DNA of 64,000 nt. It comes from Setoptus koraiensis. Its lineage: Eukaryota > Arthropoda. The translations under genes were made by a program, and so were the position numbers. The notes below the pieces were generated by a model. That model saw only the letters and a program-made list of their open reading frames with translations, made no database searches and was not told the DNA's origin. The DNA lies in contig CM106586.1 in the NCBI GenBank assembly GCA_048013815.1, positions 22,072,001 through 22,136,000 on the forward strand, given 5' to 3'. Below are positions 30,696-40,343 of this stretch, piece after piece; within the stretch, counting starts at the first letter, position 1; each line of letters begins with the position of its first letter.

Positions 30696-31337
30696 ATGTC
30701 AGCCATAAGTTCGGCTGGAAGACCATGCGCTTATGCCACACCATGCCTGAGAAAGAACAAGATATACTTGGTGCTATGCATGGCAATAGGAATCGTTACA
30801 TCACTGTATGCCATTTACAACCACTCTAAGTTCGGGGCCTCGCACTCCCCCTCCGCTGCGATCCAAGGTATATTGAATACCAACCACTATACATCAAAGT
30901 ATGCAACTAAGTTGGGAAATTTGGGCCGAGGTACTTGCGATGTCAAGGATACTCTTTTTGGAAGTCCGATGACGCGCACTGTAGCTATCACTACTGCATC
31001 AGTACACGTGATCCAGCTAGTCATTATGGGAGTCTACAGTAGGTCATCCCCTGCCACAAAGTCTATCATGGGAATATCTGCAGCTAGCTTGGCTATGTCC
31101 ATGATGTGCTTGCTGATAGGACTATTTTCTTGTAGAAGCTATTGTATGTCCTGTCTAGGTCTTCAGCATTTAGCAATCTTGTACTTTGGTTACAAGCGAT
31201 TATATTTGCTAGATAACTCAACATGTCCATCGCCAGCACCTCGAAGACCCACCTCTGCGCCGATGACTGTCAGTACTAGTGAACGCAGGGACAAAAGTTC
31301 GTCAGAGATGCGAAGACGACCAGTGTCAAGCAAGTAA
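30696..31337 (+). CDS. Four-pass membrane protein, divergent VKOR-like (CxxC)
   Basis: 213 aa, intronless, ATG at 30696. Predicted membrane segments: about 23-41 (YLVLCMAIGIVTSLYAIY), 94-114, 123-145 and 149-171. The arrangement resembles vitamin K epoxide reductase (VKORC1): TM1 followed by a lumenal loop with a CDV motif (Cys81), and a CxxC redox pair (Cys150-Met-Ser-Cys153) at the start of TM4, with a short basic residue cluster after it. VKORC1's TM1 (ALCLTGLVLSLYAL) resembles this TM1. Against this: the loop is longer than usual, the second loop cysteine of CDVGTAISC is not present, and the order of loop motifs is not the standard one. VKOR reduces vitamin K epoxide or quinones in the ER. 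A redox role is inference; it could be an unrelated four-pass protein. The C-terminal 40 residues are Ser/Arg/Pro-rich and probably cytosolic. Confidence 0.5.
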   Translation: MSAISSAGRPCAYATPCLRKNKIYLVLCMAIGIVTSLYAIYNHSKFGASHSPSAAIQGILNTNHYTSKYATKLGNLGRGTCDVKDTLFGSPMTRTVAITTASVHVIQLVIMGVYSRSSPATKSIMGISAASLAMSMMCLLIGLFSCRSYCMSCLGLQHLAILYFGYKRLYLLDNSTCPSPAPRRPTSAPMTVSTSERRDKSSSEMRRRPVSSK

Positions 31338-31718
31338 ATTATTTTGGACAATTATTGACCTCGACCGCGCTACTACAATCTCCTCTATATATCCTATGTC
31401 AAAATGTGTTTAAACGACCTGTCTGAGACAAGAACACGCCAATTCGTTGTGATAGAATGCCCGTATACAAACGAAAAATTCGAAAGATGCAAAGCTGCTA
31501 TTGTATTAAAATTGAAAATGAATCTATGAACATGTTGTTGATTTATTCAGAAGAGAGGAAAAAAAATATTTATAACCTAATCTTTCGATCCAAATTCTCA
31601 AATTGCAATCCTTCTAAACATTTTGCTTTAGGTGAGTGATACCCTGATCAGCTTCGCTCTGGATTCTAGATGCTCTAAAATGGATTGGACTGGTAACGCC
31701 TTCACTAGTTTAATATCG
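31338..31718. other. Intergenic
   Basis: A 60-codon frame at 31457 is basic and AT-driven, and I do not support it as a gene. Nothing else seen. Confidence 0.45.
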
Positions 31719-32480
31719 CTATGTATGATTGGTAGTTGGTACTGGTTGTGATGTGACCATACGTTGCTCGAACATTTGACAGATCTTTTTCAAGCTCTCA
31801 GTGTGCTCTTTTAATGCATCACATTCATGCTTGTGAGCCAATTTAGTGTTTTCTAGTGTCAGTTTCAGATGATTCAAACTAGATTCCTTCAGGCAGAGTT
31901 GCTCCTCAAAGTGTTTGATTTTAGCTTGGGCAAACTCCAGATTGACAACCTTCTGATCTAATGCTTGTTTCAGTGATTTGATTTCGTTCAATTCGGCCTC
32001 ATTAAGAGTCTTACATTCGTAATCGTGAGCACCAGATCTAGTGGTCATAACCTCTGTTAGGTTCTGTTTGTACATTTCATTTAGTTCACCAAGTACCAGG
32101 AAGTTTTTCATAAGTCTGTCGTTTTCTTGCTCCAATCTCTTTGATTTAGTCACTTCTTGTTTGGCTTTCCTCCATTTTTCGTTTGTTTCGAATAGAGCAG
32201 CTTTGGAATCATTTAATTCAAGAACTAGTTGTTTATTAATATCAATTTGTTTGTTGATTTCTATTTTCATTAATTCACATGTAGTACGAGAATCCTCCAG
32301 ATCCTTCTTTACGGTGGCTATTGTCGATAGATGTTTGTTTTCTGCCTGGCGTGCTAGATCGCTGTCCTCACGACATTTTGTTTGGCAATCCTTTAAGGCT
32401 GACCTGAGTCGCTCTATCTCCTCTTGTTGCATTTTTAATTGATCACAAATGGCATTGTTCTTCTCCTCCGATGTACTCAT
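31719..32480 (-). CDS. Coiled-coil protein, unrecognised (253 aa)
   Basis: Intronless frame from ATG 32480 (MSTSEEKNNAICDQL); the upstream extension begins only with TTG. Nearly the whole protein is heptad-type coiled coil, rich in Glu/Lys/Leu/Asn, with few prolines or glycines (QQEEIERLRSALKDC, LELNDSKAALFETNEKW, LKQALDQKVVNLEFAQAKI). The last residues (QPVPTTNHT) are not coiled. No motif distinguishes it from the many centrosomal, golgin and kinetochore coiled-coil families, so I make no functional call. It is one of two neighbouring minus-strand genes, the other being ARPC3. Confidence 0.7.
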   Translation of the reverse strand: MSTSEEKNNAICDQLKMQQEEIERLRSALKDCQTKCREDSDLARQAENKHLSTIATVKKDLEDSRTTCELMKIEINKQIDINKQLVLELNDSKAALFETNEKWRKAKQEVTKSKRLEQENDRLMKNFLVLGELNEMYKQNLTEVMTTRSGAHDYECKTLNEAELNEIKSLKQALDQKVVNLEFAQAKIKHFEEQLCLKESSLNHLKLTLENTKLAHKHECDALKEHTESLKKICQMFEQRMVTSQPVPTTNHT

Positions 32481-33016
32481 CTCGTATGTGACCAAAATGA
32501 CGTTCCAATGATGAATATAAATTATTATTATTTTCCTTCTAGATTAATAATACAACGGTAACAATACGATGGCCAGTGACATCGTGTCGACGAAATCTTT
32601 CTGACAAAGAAAACGCTTTATCTGTTACAACCAGCTACAGAACGAACAAAGAGTGGGCCGAGCAAGCTCGCTTTTTATTTTTATTCTCCTGTTCCGATTT
32701 CCCCTGTTCAGTCTCCCATCATCTCTCCGATCTCCCATCAACCACGCAGTCTCTTATCAGCACCAGCGGTGCACCGTGCACTAACCTCCTTCATCATCTC
32801 ACGAACACCATATCAGTTCGAACAAACTGCCAGAGAGACAGCGTAAATGCCACCAATGCATACTAAAAACGCCAAAACAGGCATAACTATTATATAAACC
32901 TGATATATTAGCATCGAAAACTATTGTATCAACTTTTTGGTTGTTGTTGTTGTTACTTTATTCAGAATAGAAGAGGTAAAAAATATCTATATAATCTATT
33001 CGTGGCTTATAAATCC
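32481..33016. other. Intergenic
   Basis: A 96-codon plus-strand frame at 32576 is composition-driven and has no recognisable domain. Otherwise nothing seen. Confidence 0.45.
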
Positions 33017-33562
33017 TTAATGCGACAAGGAGATATCCATGAATTTTCTCCGGGCGAAACAGGTCCACCATTTCGATGGTCTAGACGAGCTTGGGTCACT
33101 AAAGACACGCTCAATTAGTCGAAAGCTACACTCCTGCCGCAATTGTGTCAAATATGCCTTAAGAAGATCTGTCTGATCCTGATTCGACGGTCGTGAATAC
33201 ATGGAATTCAAAGGAAAATTGGGATCGCCAGGCAAATCGAACCTCGATATAGAAAGACTATACATTTCTTGAATAGCTTGATCTTTGGATGTACATTTTT
33301 GCAATTTTTTCAAACATTCTGTGATATACAGCGTCAGATAAATGATGACACGATCGGCATCGCTTTGAATCTCATATGTTCTAAAAAAGACGTTGGGCTT
33401 GAAATATAACAATGCCTCATCAATGATGTCCAATTCGTTATCTATTATATGCTTAGGGTCACATATTTGCACTGGGCCTCTGAATTTAGTCTTGAAAGTT
33501 AGGAAGGCCATGTTGCCAATGGTCTTGCCTACATTGGCTAGTTTTGAGTGATAGGCAGGCAT
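33017..33562 (-). CDS. ARPC3: Arp2/3 complex subunit 3 (ARPC3, p21)
   Basis: 181 aa, intronless; human ARPC3 is 178 aa. Family hallmarks run the whole length: the start MPAYHSKLA, GNMAFL, DIIDEALLYFKPNVFFRTYEI, ADRVIIYLTLYITECLKKLQKC, the EMYSLSISRFDLPGDPNFPLNSMY segment, and the PSKWWTCFARRKFM end. ARPC3 is one of seven subunits of the actin-nucleating Arp2/3 complex. Its first codons are conserved with vertebrates, which matters because they, and the DNA upstream, reappear at the start of COX11. It is divergent from ADAT3, with 390 bp between starts. Confidence 0.97.
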   Translation of the reverse strand: MPAYHSKLANVGKTIGNMAFLTFKTKFRGPVQICDPKHIIDNELDIIDEALLYFKPNVFFRTYEIQSDADRVIIYLTLYITECLKKLQKCTSKDQAIQEMYSLSISRFDLPGDPNFPLNSMYSRPSNQDQTDLLKAYLTQLRQECSFRLIERVFSDPSSSRPSKWWTCFARRKFMDISLSH

Positions 33563-33952
33563 TTGAGCTGATTTGATTGCTTTATTTATATCTAACTATA
33601 AAAAATAATAATAGATAATAACACAGTATAACTGATTTACAATATATAGTAGAAAGAAACAATACAGTAGAAATGGGTCAGTTTAAAAAATGCACGACGA
33701 TCATCAATGGCAACCATGTCTTTTCAGCTACAGTTATATCATATGATCGGCATTATGTTATTGTGCCAAGTGAGTCGACTCACTGACTCACTTTTTGCTT
33801 GATGCAAGCATACCAAAAGTTGAATCCAACCGGCCATAGAAAAGTGACTATCTAACGCCTTACCCGAGGTTTTGTCTTATTGTTTTACCATCATGAACGG
33901 ATTATTTGTGTTTTAATTCAATCAAAGATCTGTAAGAACCCAAAGAACGATT
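33563..33952. promoter_or_regulatory. Divergent promoter of ARPC3 (-) and ADAT3 (+)
   Basis: 390 bp between two starts. Blocks at 33580-33600 and about 33690-33793, including TATCATATG and GAGTCGACTC (33772-33781), recur upstream of COX11. The palindrome here is followed by TGACTCAC, giving a second TGACTCA (AP-1-type) site. Confidence 0.6.
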
Positions 33953-35044
33953 ATGGGTGCCGATGAGACAGCTGAACCAATCGGCGATAATCCGGACACG
34001 AATGGAGAGCTCAAGTTTGAGCCGATATTAGATGAATCAGTAACAACAGGACACATTCCATTGATGGATGTGGTAATTGCTAGAATAAAGTCAAAATTTC
34101 ATATTCCATCGGCATTGAAAGTATTGAATAAATTACCAGGGGGCGATAAATTGAAGCATTTGAAACGAATCAAGCCAATGGAACAGATTGGTCAAGCATC
34201 TAGTGATAATGATCAATCGTTTGATGTGGTCATAGCTAAATGTTTAAATGAGAAATCCGAGCTTTCAATATTAGACACCAAATCTATGGTTGAGAAAATA
34301 AGCCAAGAGGAGATTTTCTTTAACTATCGTATACAACAAGTGCCGTTGGCACCACCTAAAACTGAACTTCAGCTCAGTATAAGTTCCAGAGTATGGCCAT
34401 GCAAATACGCCAAAAGCACCTATTTGTTGCGGTGCTTAGACGGATCCATTCTGAGCGAATGTGAAAGAGAGCAAATTAAATTAATAGTGAATTGTTTATT
34501 GAAGAATCTCGTGAAGCACGGTCTCACCGATAAAGAATCTGTGAGTGCGGGAGTGGTATTTCACAACTATAATATTATTTCCACCTCATTAGTGAGCGCT
34601 AAGACTATTGACGAAAATCCCTTAAAACATGCTGCCATGGTTGCTGTAGATAATGTTGCCAAAAGTTATGGTTCTGGATATTGGAAAAAAGACCCGGCCA
34701 GTATTTGCGATGAAGAGCAATTGAAAGAAACTTTGGATAGCTTTAGATTGACCAACAAGGCCATTGATAACTCTGGCAATTTTATACCTTATCTATGCAC
34801 TAATTACAGTATCATTTTGACAGAGGAACCATGTTTGATGTGCTGTATGGCTTTGGTGCATTCTAGAATAAGGCGAATATTTTTTCTAGATCTTGACACC
34901 AACAAGGAGCTTTCCGCAAATTTGGTCCAAGCGAATTCTAATCTAGCCAGAATTTGTTATGACGATGAAGCCCTGACAAAAATAAGGCTCCATTGTGATA
35001 GAAATATTAATCATCGTTATGAGGTGTGGCGTGTCCACTGGTAA
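33953..35044 (+). CDS. ADAT3: tRNA-specific adenosine deaminase subunit ADAT3 (Tad3)
   Basis: 363 aa, intronless, ATG at 33953. The C-terminal half is a cytidine-deaminase-like fold: PLKHAAMVAV at about 222-231 and TEEPCLMCCMALVHSRIRRIF with the zinc-ligand CxxC at about 293-296; it ends HRYEVWRVHW as ADAT3 does. In the family, ADAT3 pairs with ADAT2 to turn A34 into inosine in tRNA anticodons. The catalytic Glu of the HAE motif is replaced by Ala (HAA), as expected for the inactive but structurally required subunit (vertebrate ADAT3 has Val there). The N-terminal half (IPLMDVVIARIKSKFHIPSALKVLNKLP) is less conserved and is the tRNA-binding part in other species. Confidence 0.93.
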   Translation: MGADETAEPIGDNPDTNGELKFEPILDESVTTGHIPLMDVVIARIKSKFHIPSALKVLNKLPGGDKLKHLKRIKPMEQIGQASSDNDQSFDVVIAKCLNEKSELSILDTKSMVEKISQEEIFFNYRIQQVPLAPPKTELQLSISSRVWPCKYAKSTYLLRCLDGSILSECEREQIKLIVNCLLKNLVKHGLTDKESVSAGVVFHNYNIISTSLVSAKTIDENPLKHAAMVAVDNVAKSYGSGYWKKDPASICDEEQLKETLDSFRLTNKAIDNSGNFIPYLCTNYSIILTEEPCLMCCMALVHSRIRRIFFLDLDTNKELSANLVQANSNLARICYDDEALTKIRLHCDRNINHRYEVWRVHW

Positions 35045-35311
35045 TAGGCTGAACTCTCACTAGGATTGAAACAAACACAATACATGTTATATCTTGTATA
35101 TTTTTTTATTGTTAAATAGAGACTTTACATCAAGTCTGTAACCTATTATTGACACAACAATTGTTTCTTAGAGACAGGCTTTTGGGGCTGTTCTCTAGAG
35201 CGTCTACTATACAAAATATTTATAGTTTTCCATCTATGTATATCCTGTAGGATGTATGTGTGTCTATCTAATCTAATGGCGAGTTAGATGACAAACAGAT
35301 CCTAACTTCGT

Positions 35312-36444
35312 TTAGTAAGCACGGACTGGTCCATAAGCTGCTGGAGCGATGGGCACTGGCAGAGCTGGTCCTGCCAAATGGTTGGCGACAACGGAGTAGC
35401 TGTTGGAGTGGATATAGGATATCAAGTGTTATTATTGGTGGACAGAAAAAACAAGACAGTAATGCTTGTGTCCATCTGTGTAACTATATCTACCTGAAAG
35501 CTCTTGGGATGATGGCAGCTGGAGCGGCCAAGACTGGTCCCGGTCCGTAAGCAACTGGTGCTGGTCCGTAGGCGACTGGTGCTGGTCCGTAGGCGACTGG
35601 TGCTGGTCCGTAAACTGGTGCTGGTGCAGCCAATGGAAGAGGTGCTGGTGCAGCAAGTGGTAGAGGTGCTGGTCCGTAGGCGACAGGTGCTGGTCCGTAA
35701 ACTGGTGCGGGAGCGGCAACTGGAACTGGTAGAGGAGCTGGGGCAGCGACGGCGACTGGGGCTGGGGCTGCTCATCGAAAGACAGTTGAGGTGAGATTAG
35801 ATTGAGAAGCTCGACTAAAATAGTCTGATATTGTTGTGGAATACTATTATTACATGTTGATATGGTTAACGGAACTTACCGACGGCAACAGCCTTGTTAA
35901 CCAGAGCAGCGGCTGAGTCCTTTGGCTCAACGCCTGGCTCGTTTGTTTGGATGTTAGCTCTGAAACCGGCGGCATCAGCAACGTAGTTTACAATTCTGGT
36001 GCGACCATCAACATCACGTAGACCGTATGAACCGACACGACCGCCTAAAGCGTCACCTTGTTCACGTCTGAAAGTACCGCCAGTGGCGTGGTCCTCATTG
36101 TAACCGAAGTTGAAGTTACCAATGTTGTCTTGGCTTCTGAATTGGGTGCTAGTACCGGTAGGCACTGCGGCTGGCACAGCCAAATGGCTGGCGTAGGAAA
36201 CGGACACCAAGGCAGCTAAACAGATGATGATCTGATGATGACAAACAAAAAGCAAACAATTGAAATTGATAATTAATATGAATCCTTGTGTGTATGTGTG
36301 TGTGTGTTTTGTACATTGCGCAAGCAATCAGTAGTTAGTTGATATAAACAACTAGTGACTTCCGCTAACGGCTTCAATCGGATTTGTTTTTTCAGTTTTG
36401 TGAACCACGGGGCACATTTCGAGTTGCGCTAGACATACCTTCAT
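35312..36444 (-). CDS. Cuticle protein, RR-2 chitin-binding type with AAPAP/YGPAP tail
   Basis: Four exons on the minus strand: 36439-36444 (only Met-Lys), 35880-36231, 35494-35770 and 35312-35399, with GTATGT, GTAAGT and GTAGAT donors, giving 240 aa. The tiny first exon supplies the start of a signal peptide, MKIIICLAALVSVSYA, a common arrangement in arthropod cuticle genes. Then comes the Rebers-Riddiford chitin-binding region (GNFNFGYNEDHATGG, REQGDALGGRVGSYGLRDVDGRTRIVNYVADAAGFRANIQTNEPG). Exon 3 is a degenerate repeat of AAPAP, VAYGPAP and VYGPAP, and the end is AAYGPVRAY. It is a structural component of the exoskeleton. The AAPAP/YGPAP repeat units are encoded by near-identical codons, which suggests recent expansion. 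Confidence 0.93.
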
Positions 36445-37884
36445 TTTTGCAGTGTTGTTTTCTTCCTTTTTACTAAACTAGATGAAATAATTTATTTGTT
36501 ACTTGTGTTCTTTTTTATCTTTTGATGCTTTGCTAGTGTTAACAACTTTTGGTTTGTCTGTTCTGGCCGACAAACAACCCCTTTTATACTGGCGATTGTT
36601 TGTTGGTCAGTCGGTTTGCTCGTACAGGTACGGCGTTGGTTGGCGTCCACAAAAATTCATGGTCACGAGCGCATTTGCACGTATTAGACCATAAGAGCAC
36701 ACCCACCCCTCCTAAGGCCTCTCATGTAGTTTACCTGTTGTTCGGTTGTCCAGGTGTATATTACATAACATGATCAATGATTGATCATACGTGCACTATA
36801 AACAGCAGGCATAATGCCTGGCAAGCGAGCGAGCGAAAGTGAGAGACAAAAGGACAGCACCACACCTATTAGTGACGGTAGTAAAAGCCAACAACTGGCC
36901 ACAGGTAACAACGGGCCACTGGCCTTTTGGATATGGTAACAAGAGCTTAAAAATATACATACACTAGGCACTCAAAGTGCAGCAAGCAGCGGACAACAAC
37001 AACAACAACAACAGCAACGCCAACAACTACAACAAGTGCATACGTGCCGTAACGTATGAAAAGAGCACTGCCCTCAAATCAATTCAATTTATCAAGACTA
37101 GCTGCGTGTGTGTATTATAACGTGTTATGCAACCACCGTAACTCGCACAGAGCAACAGATTGTGCAACAGTAAAAACAGTTATGCTAATACACACTATGA
37201 TGCCTATTGATGGCTCGCTCACTCATTATTTACCTGATTTCACCTGTTGCCCGTTATTCGCTGCTTGATACTAGCTTGAATACTCTAATACCTGTCAGCT
37301 GTATTATTTGTTGCCGCTACCAGGATTATTCTAACTTTAACTCTTCGTTCACCATAGCCAGCCAGCCAGCCAGCTAGACGGCCAGCCAGACTTCAGCCAT
37401 TTACTTCAGACCATTCAGGCCCACCGCTGAACTGCCAGCCAGAACAACAACAATACCATTGGCCATTCGATATTAATTCATGTTAATTAAGAGCAAACAC
37501 ACAACAACAATTGCAAATGTTCGCATGCGGTGTGTCGATTTCAGGGCTAAACAGCCAGCAAAATGGCCAGTCTTGAACTCTAAGCCTCGATCATTGCCGA
37601 ACGAGCCGTCACTGCTTGCGATGATGCCTCTCGAGTCTCGACTGATGATGCCTTGCCGGCCGAATTTGTCTTCACACCCAAATGGCCACCGCTCACACAC
37701 AATGTGATTAACTGTATTTTCGTCCTTCGCATACGGAACACACTGCACTCTATTCAACTCGATTCCATTCACTTAATCCCGGCTTCACTGCCGGCAACTT
37801 GTTGGCGTCGTCGTCGTCATGGTTACTGTCGTTGCTGTCGAGTATGTATCAGTGTGAACAATGTGTATTGCCCACCACCATCAT

Positions 37885-38016
37885 CTATGCAAATGTGAAC
37901 ACGTTTTGGGCTTCTTTGCGCGCTTCTTCTGACCCCGACGTGCGCGAAATAGGCCAACTCTGGCTAGACCGCACCACTGGCTTTTGTCTATGCAAATGCG
38001 AGCCTTTTTGGGTGCC
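37885..38016. promoter_or_regulatory. Pair of direct repeats, each with a perfect POU octamer (ATGCAAAT)
   Basis: TCTATGCAAATG...TTTTGGG appears at 37885-37912 and again at 37988-38015. Each contains ATGCAAAT (37887-37894 and 37990-37997), the consensus of POU-domain factors. Function is inference. Confidence 0.4.
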
Positions 38017-38058
38017 CACTGCCAATTGATTATACTACCAATCTAATAAAGCAGTCAT

Positions 38059-38118
38059 ATACCCACTTCAGGTGGGTATTTCAATCAAGCTCAATCAGAT
38101 GGCTGCCCAATGGGCAGC
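38059..38118. other. Two adjacent perfect short hairpins
   Basis: First: 8-bp arms ATACCCAC / GTGGGTAT with a 5-nt loop (38059-38079). Second: 7-bp arms GCTGCCC / GGGCAGC with a 3-nt loop (38102-38118). Confidence 0.6.
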
Positions 38119-39818
38119 ACCATTGTTGCCCCTCGTGGTTCCAGCGCAATAGGTCCACTGTTCAATTCTGACATAATCTGTTGTAATCAATCATTTGGTG
38201 CACATACCAATAATCAATCTCTATCAGCCAGTTACAGTTGGACAAGTCTTGCGCAATAGATGAATACCGTGTGCTTCTTTTATTTTAATCAACTGTCCGA
38301 ACGTCTCTTGTTATCGTTATTATTATTATTATTGATTGTGCCAAGCGCCGAGCATCACGTCCATTGGTCGTTTATATACATGCATAATGGTGTCAAACAT
38401 GATTTGAACGGACAAATAAAATCAAAACAAAACAATAACTTTCAAATTTGCGCAAACACGATTACACAAATACGTAGGCACGAACGATATTTCAAAAATC
38501 AATAGATGGACAGGCAGTTCGTTTAGATAATTAAATTTTAAGCTTGCGAATGAATGTTCTCATTGGCCACTAATCTGACATGGGCACAACAACATCAGCA
38601 GCGGCAACAGTGTTCGACAGTGCCAGCTCGAACTCGATTTAAGCCCTCTCCTGGCTTGTCTAGGCAACTTGTCGGACAACGCCGACAACGACAGTAACCG
38701 CCACACAAAACAATTACATAACAGGTCGTGAGTCCAAATTTGTAGCTCTAATTGTAACTGACCTTTACCTCTCCCTCGCACTTTGCTGCCGTTTTCAACC
38801 ACGTCCTATCACTCCAGATAATCACTCTACTACTGCCACGACTAACAACTTGCACGCTTGTTACAATAACGTGAGGGCAGCATCAGTTTATGTTAACAGG
38901 CCATTTTGCTCTTATAATATGACTACTATCTATCTTGATCGTAGTACAATTCACATGAAAACAATGGCCGATCGATAACCTTGGTTTAGTATCATGTTGG
39001 TTAGAATTCTGGCCATATTCATATATATTCAGTTCAGTTGTTGTCTGTTCAGTGGCAATGATTGTTAACCAGCCGACAACAATCTCAATGGTATCAACAT
39101 TTATCAGTTCTAAAGCTGATAAATATGGATTTAATTTGAATTTGATACTGTATAAGATGTATACGATTTACATTAAGTTCCTTCAAATGTTGTTTGCCAA
39201 CCAAATAAACCAATTAAAATTTGAATTCGTTTCAACACTGACAACAAATCGAACAGATCGCGTATCGTATTGAAAAAAGACAGTCTTTTATCCTCGTACA
39301 AGTTGCAATCTAATCACCAAGTTACAGCGTCTTGCCTCTCACAATTATTGTCGATTTTCCCGTGGGTCGCATGTGGATCACTAGCTTTCTCTTCCAACGT
39401 TATTGGTAAACTGGTTGCACAACAACATCGTCTCGTCTCAAGTCTCTTCGAGTACAAAAATCCTTACGCTGTGCCTGATTGGTCAATTTATAATTTCTTC
39501 AAATGCCTTAGATTAGTTGTAATTTAAACTATATTAGATTATATTTAGTTCTATCAACAGCGGATAGTATCATAGTTCGATGACGATAACATTGACATTT
39601 TTCTAAAGGCCCAGGGGCTCGTTTAACTAATAGCAGCCAATACAAACAAATAAATGCACCATACAACAGTGATATGTAGATTGGCAAATTAGTGCAAATT
39701 ACGCTCACACTAGACTATCTATAATTGGCTAAATGGCAGTCAATCGAACTTGTATCCCGCTAATAATAATGTGATATGATTAGAATTGCATAAGATGGAC
39801 GGTAAACTCGCTTGTTAG

Positions 39819-39848
39819 TTGTTAGCGAATGCAACAATTCGCTAACAA
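39819..39848. other. Perfect 12-bp inverted repeat
   Basis: TTGTTAGCGAAT, 6-nt spacer, ATTCGCTAACAA. Purpose unknown. Confidence 0.65.
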
Positions 39849-40278
39849 GGTGACAGGTTAACAGACTAGCAACTGTTGAGATTAGAGATTCGGCCATTCA
39901 ATATAAAGATCATGCACGAGACAGTTCAAGGCGTCTAGTAATTCATAGGCTAATAATTCAAAGTCTAGTAATTTAAAGTTTGCTGCTCAAAGAAACCAAA
40001 AACTATTTGAACAATACATCTTTTATCTTTTGTTGTCGTTGTTGCTTAGCTTGATTAATTGGCTTATTAGTTTGTAATGAGCATGATGTAATGTTCGACA
40101 CATTATAATTCCAGCGTTATATTCATTTAGATCGTATCGCACAACTCGCACGAATCGAGAGAAAGAGAGCATGCAATAAGTGAAAGTACAGGTGCTTGTT
40201 GATTGTATCAGACCAAGCAAGCAAATTGTTAGCAGGATTAATGTGCGACCGACTAATTTGGTCGGTTGTTTCGCCTGA

Positions 40279-40284
40279 TTTATT
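40279..40284 (-). terminator. AATAAA polyadenylation signal for the NRF-type gene
   Basis: TTTATT on the plus strand, about 60 bp past the stop at 40344. Confidence 0.5.
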
Positions 40285-40343
40285 GTCTACATATTTAGCT
40301 CGCCAAATCTATCAAGACTTGCGTATGGCTTACAAGCGAATCT

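Larger units (their letters stand above)
36445..40343. other. Long noncoding region upstream of the cuticle gene
   Basis: 3.9 kb with no supportable gene; frames here are short and compositionally random. Visible items: an odd palindrome ATGATCAAT-G-ATTGATCAT (36770-36788), a GCCAGCCAGC run (37358-37390), two octamer-containing repeats (37885-38016), two short hairpins (38059-38079 and 38102-38118) and a 12-bp stem hairpin (39819-39848). It probably holds regulatory sequence for the cuticle gene and the end of the NRF gene. Confidence 0.5.

Noticed and set aside
32041-32442. 133-codon plus-strand frame rich in Ser/Phe
   Set aside because: Antisense shadow of the coiled-coil gene.
35422-35775. 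Ser/Thr/Arg-rich and His/Gln-rich frames on the minus strand
   Set aside because: Wrong-frame readings of the AAPAP/YGPAP repeat exon of the cuticle gene.
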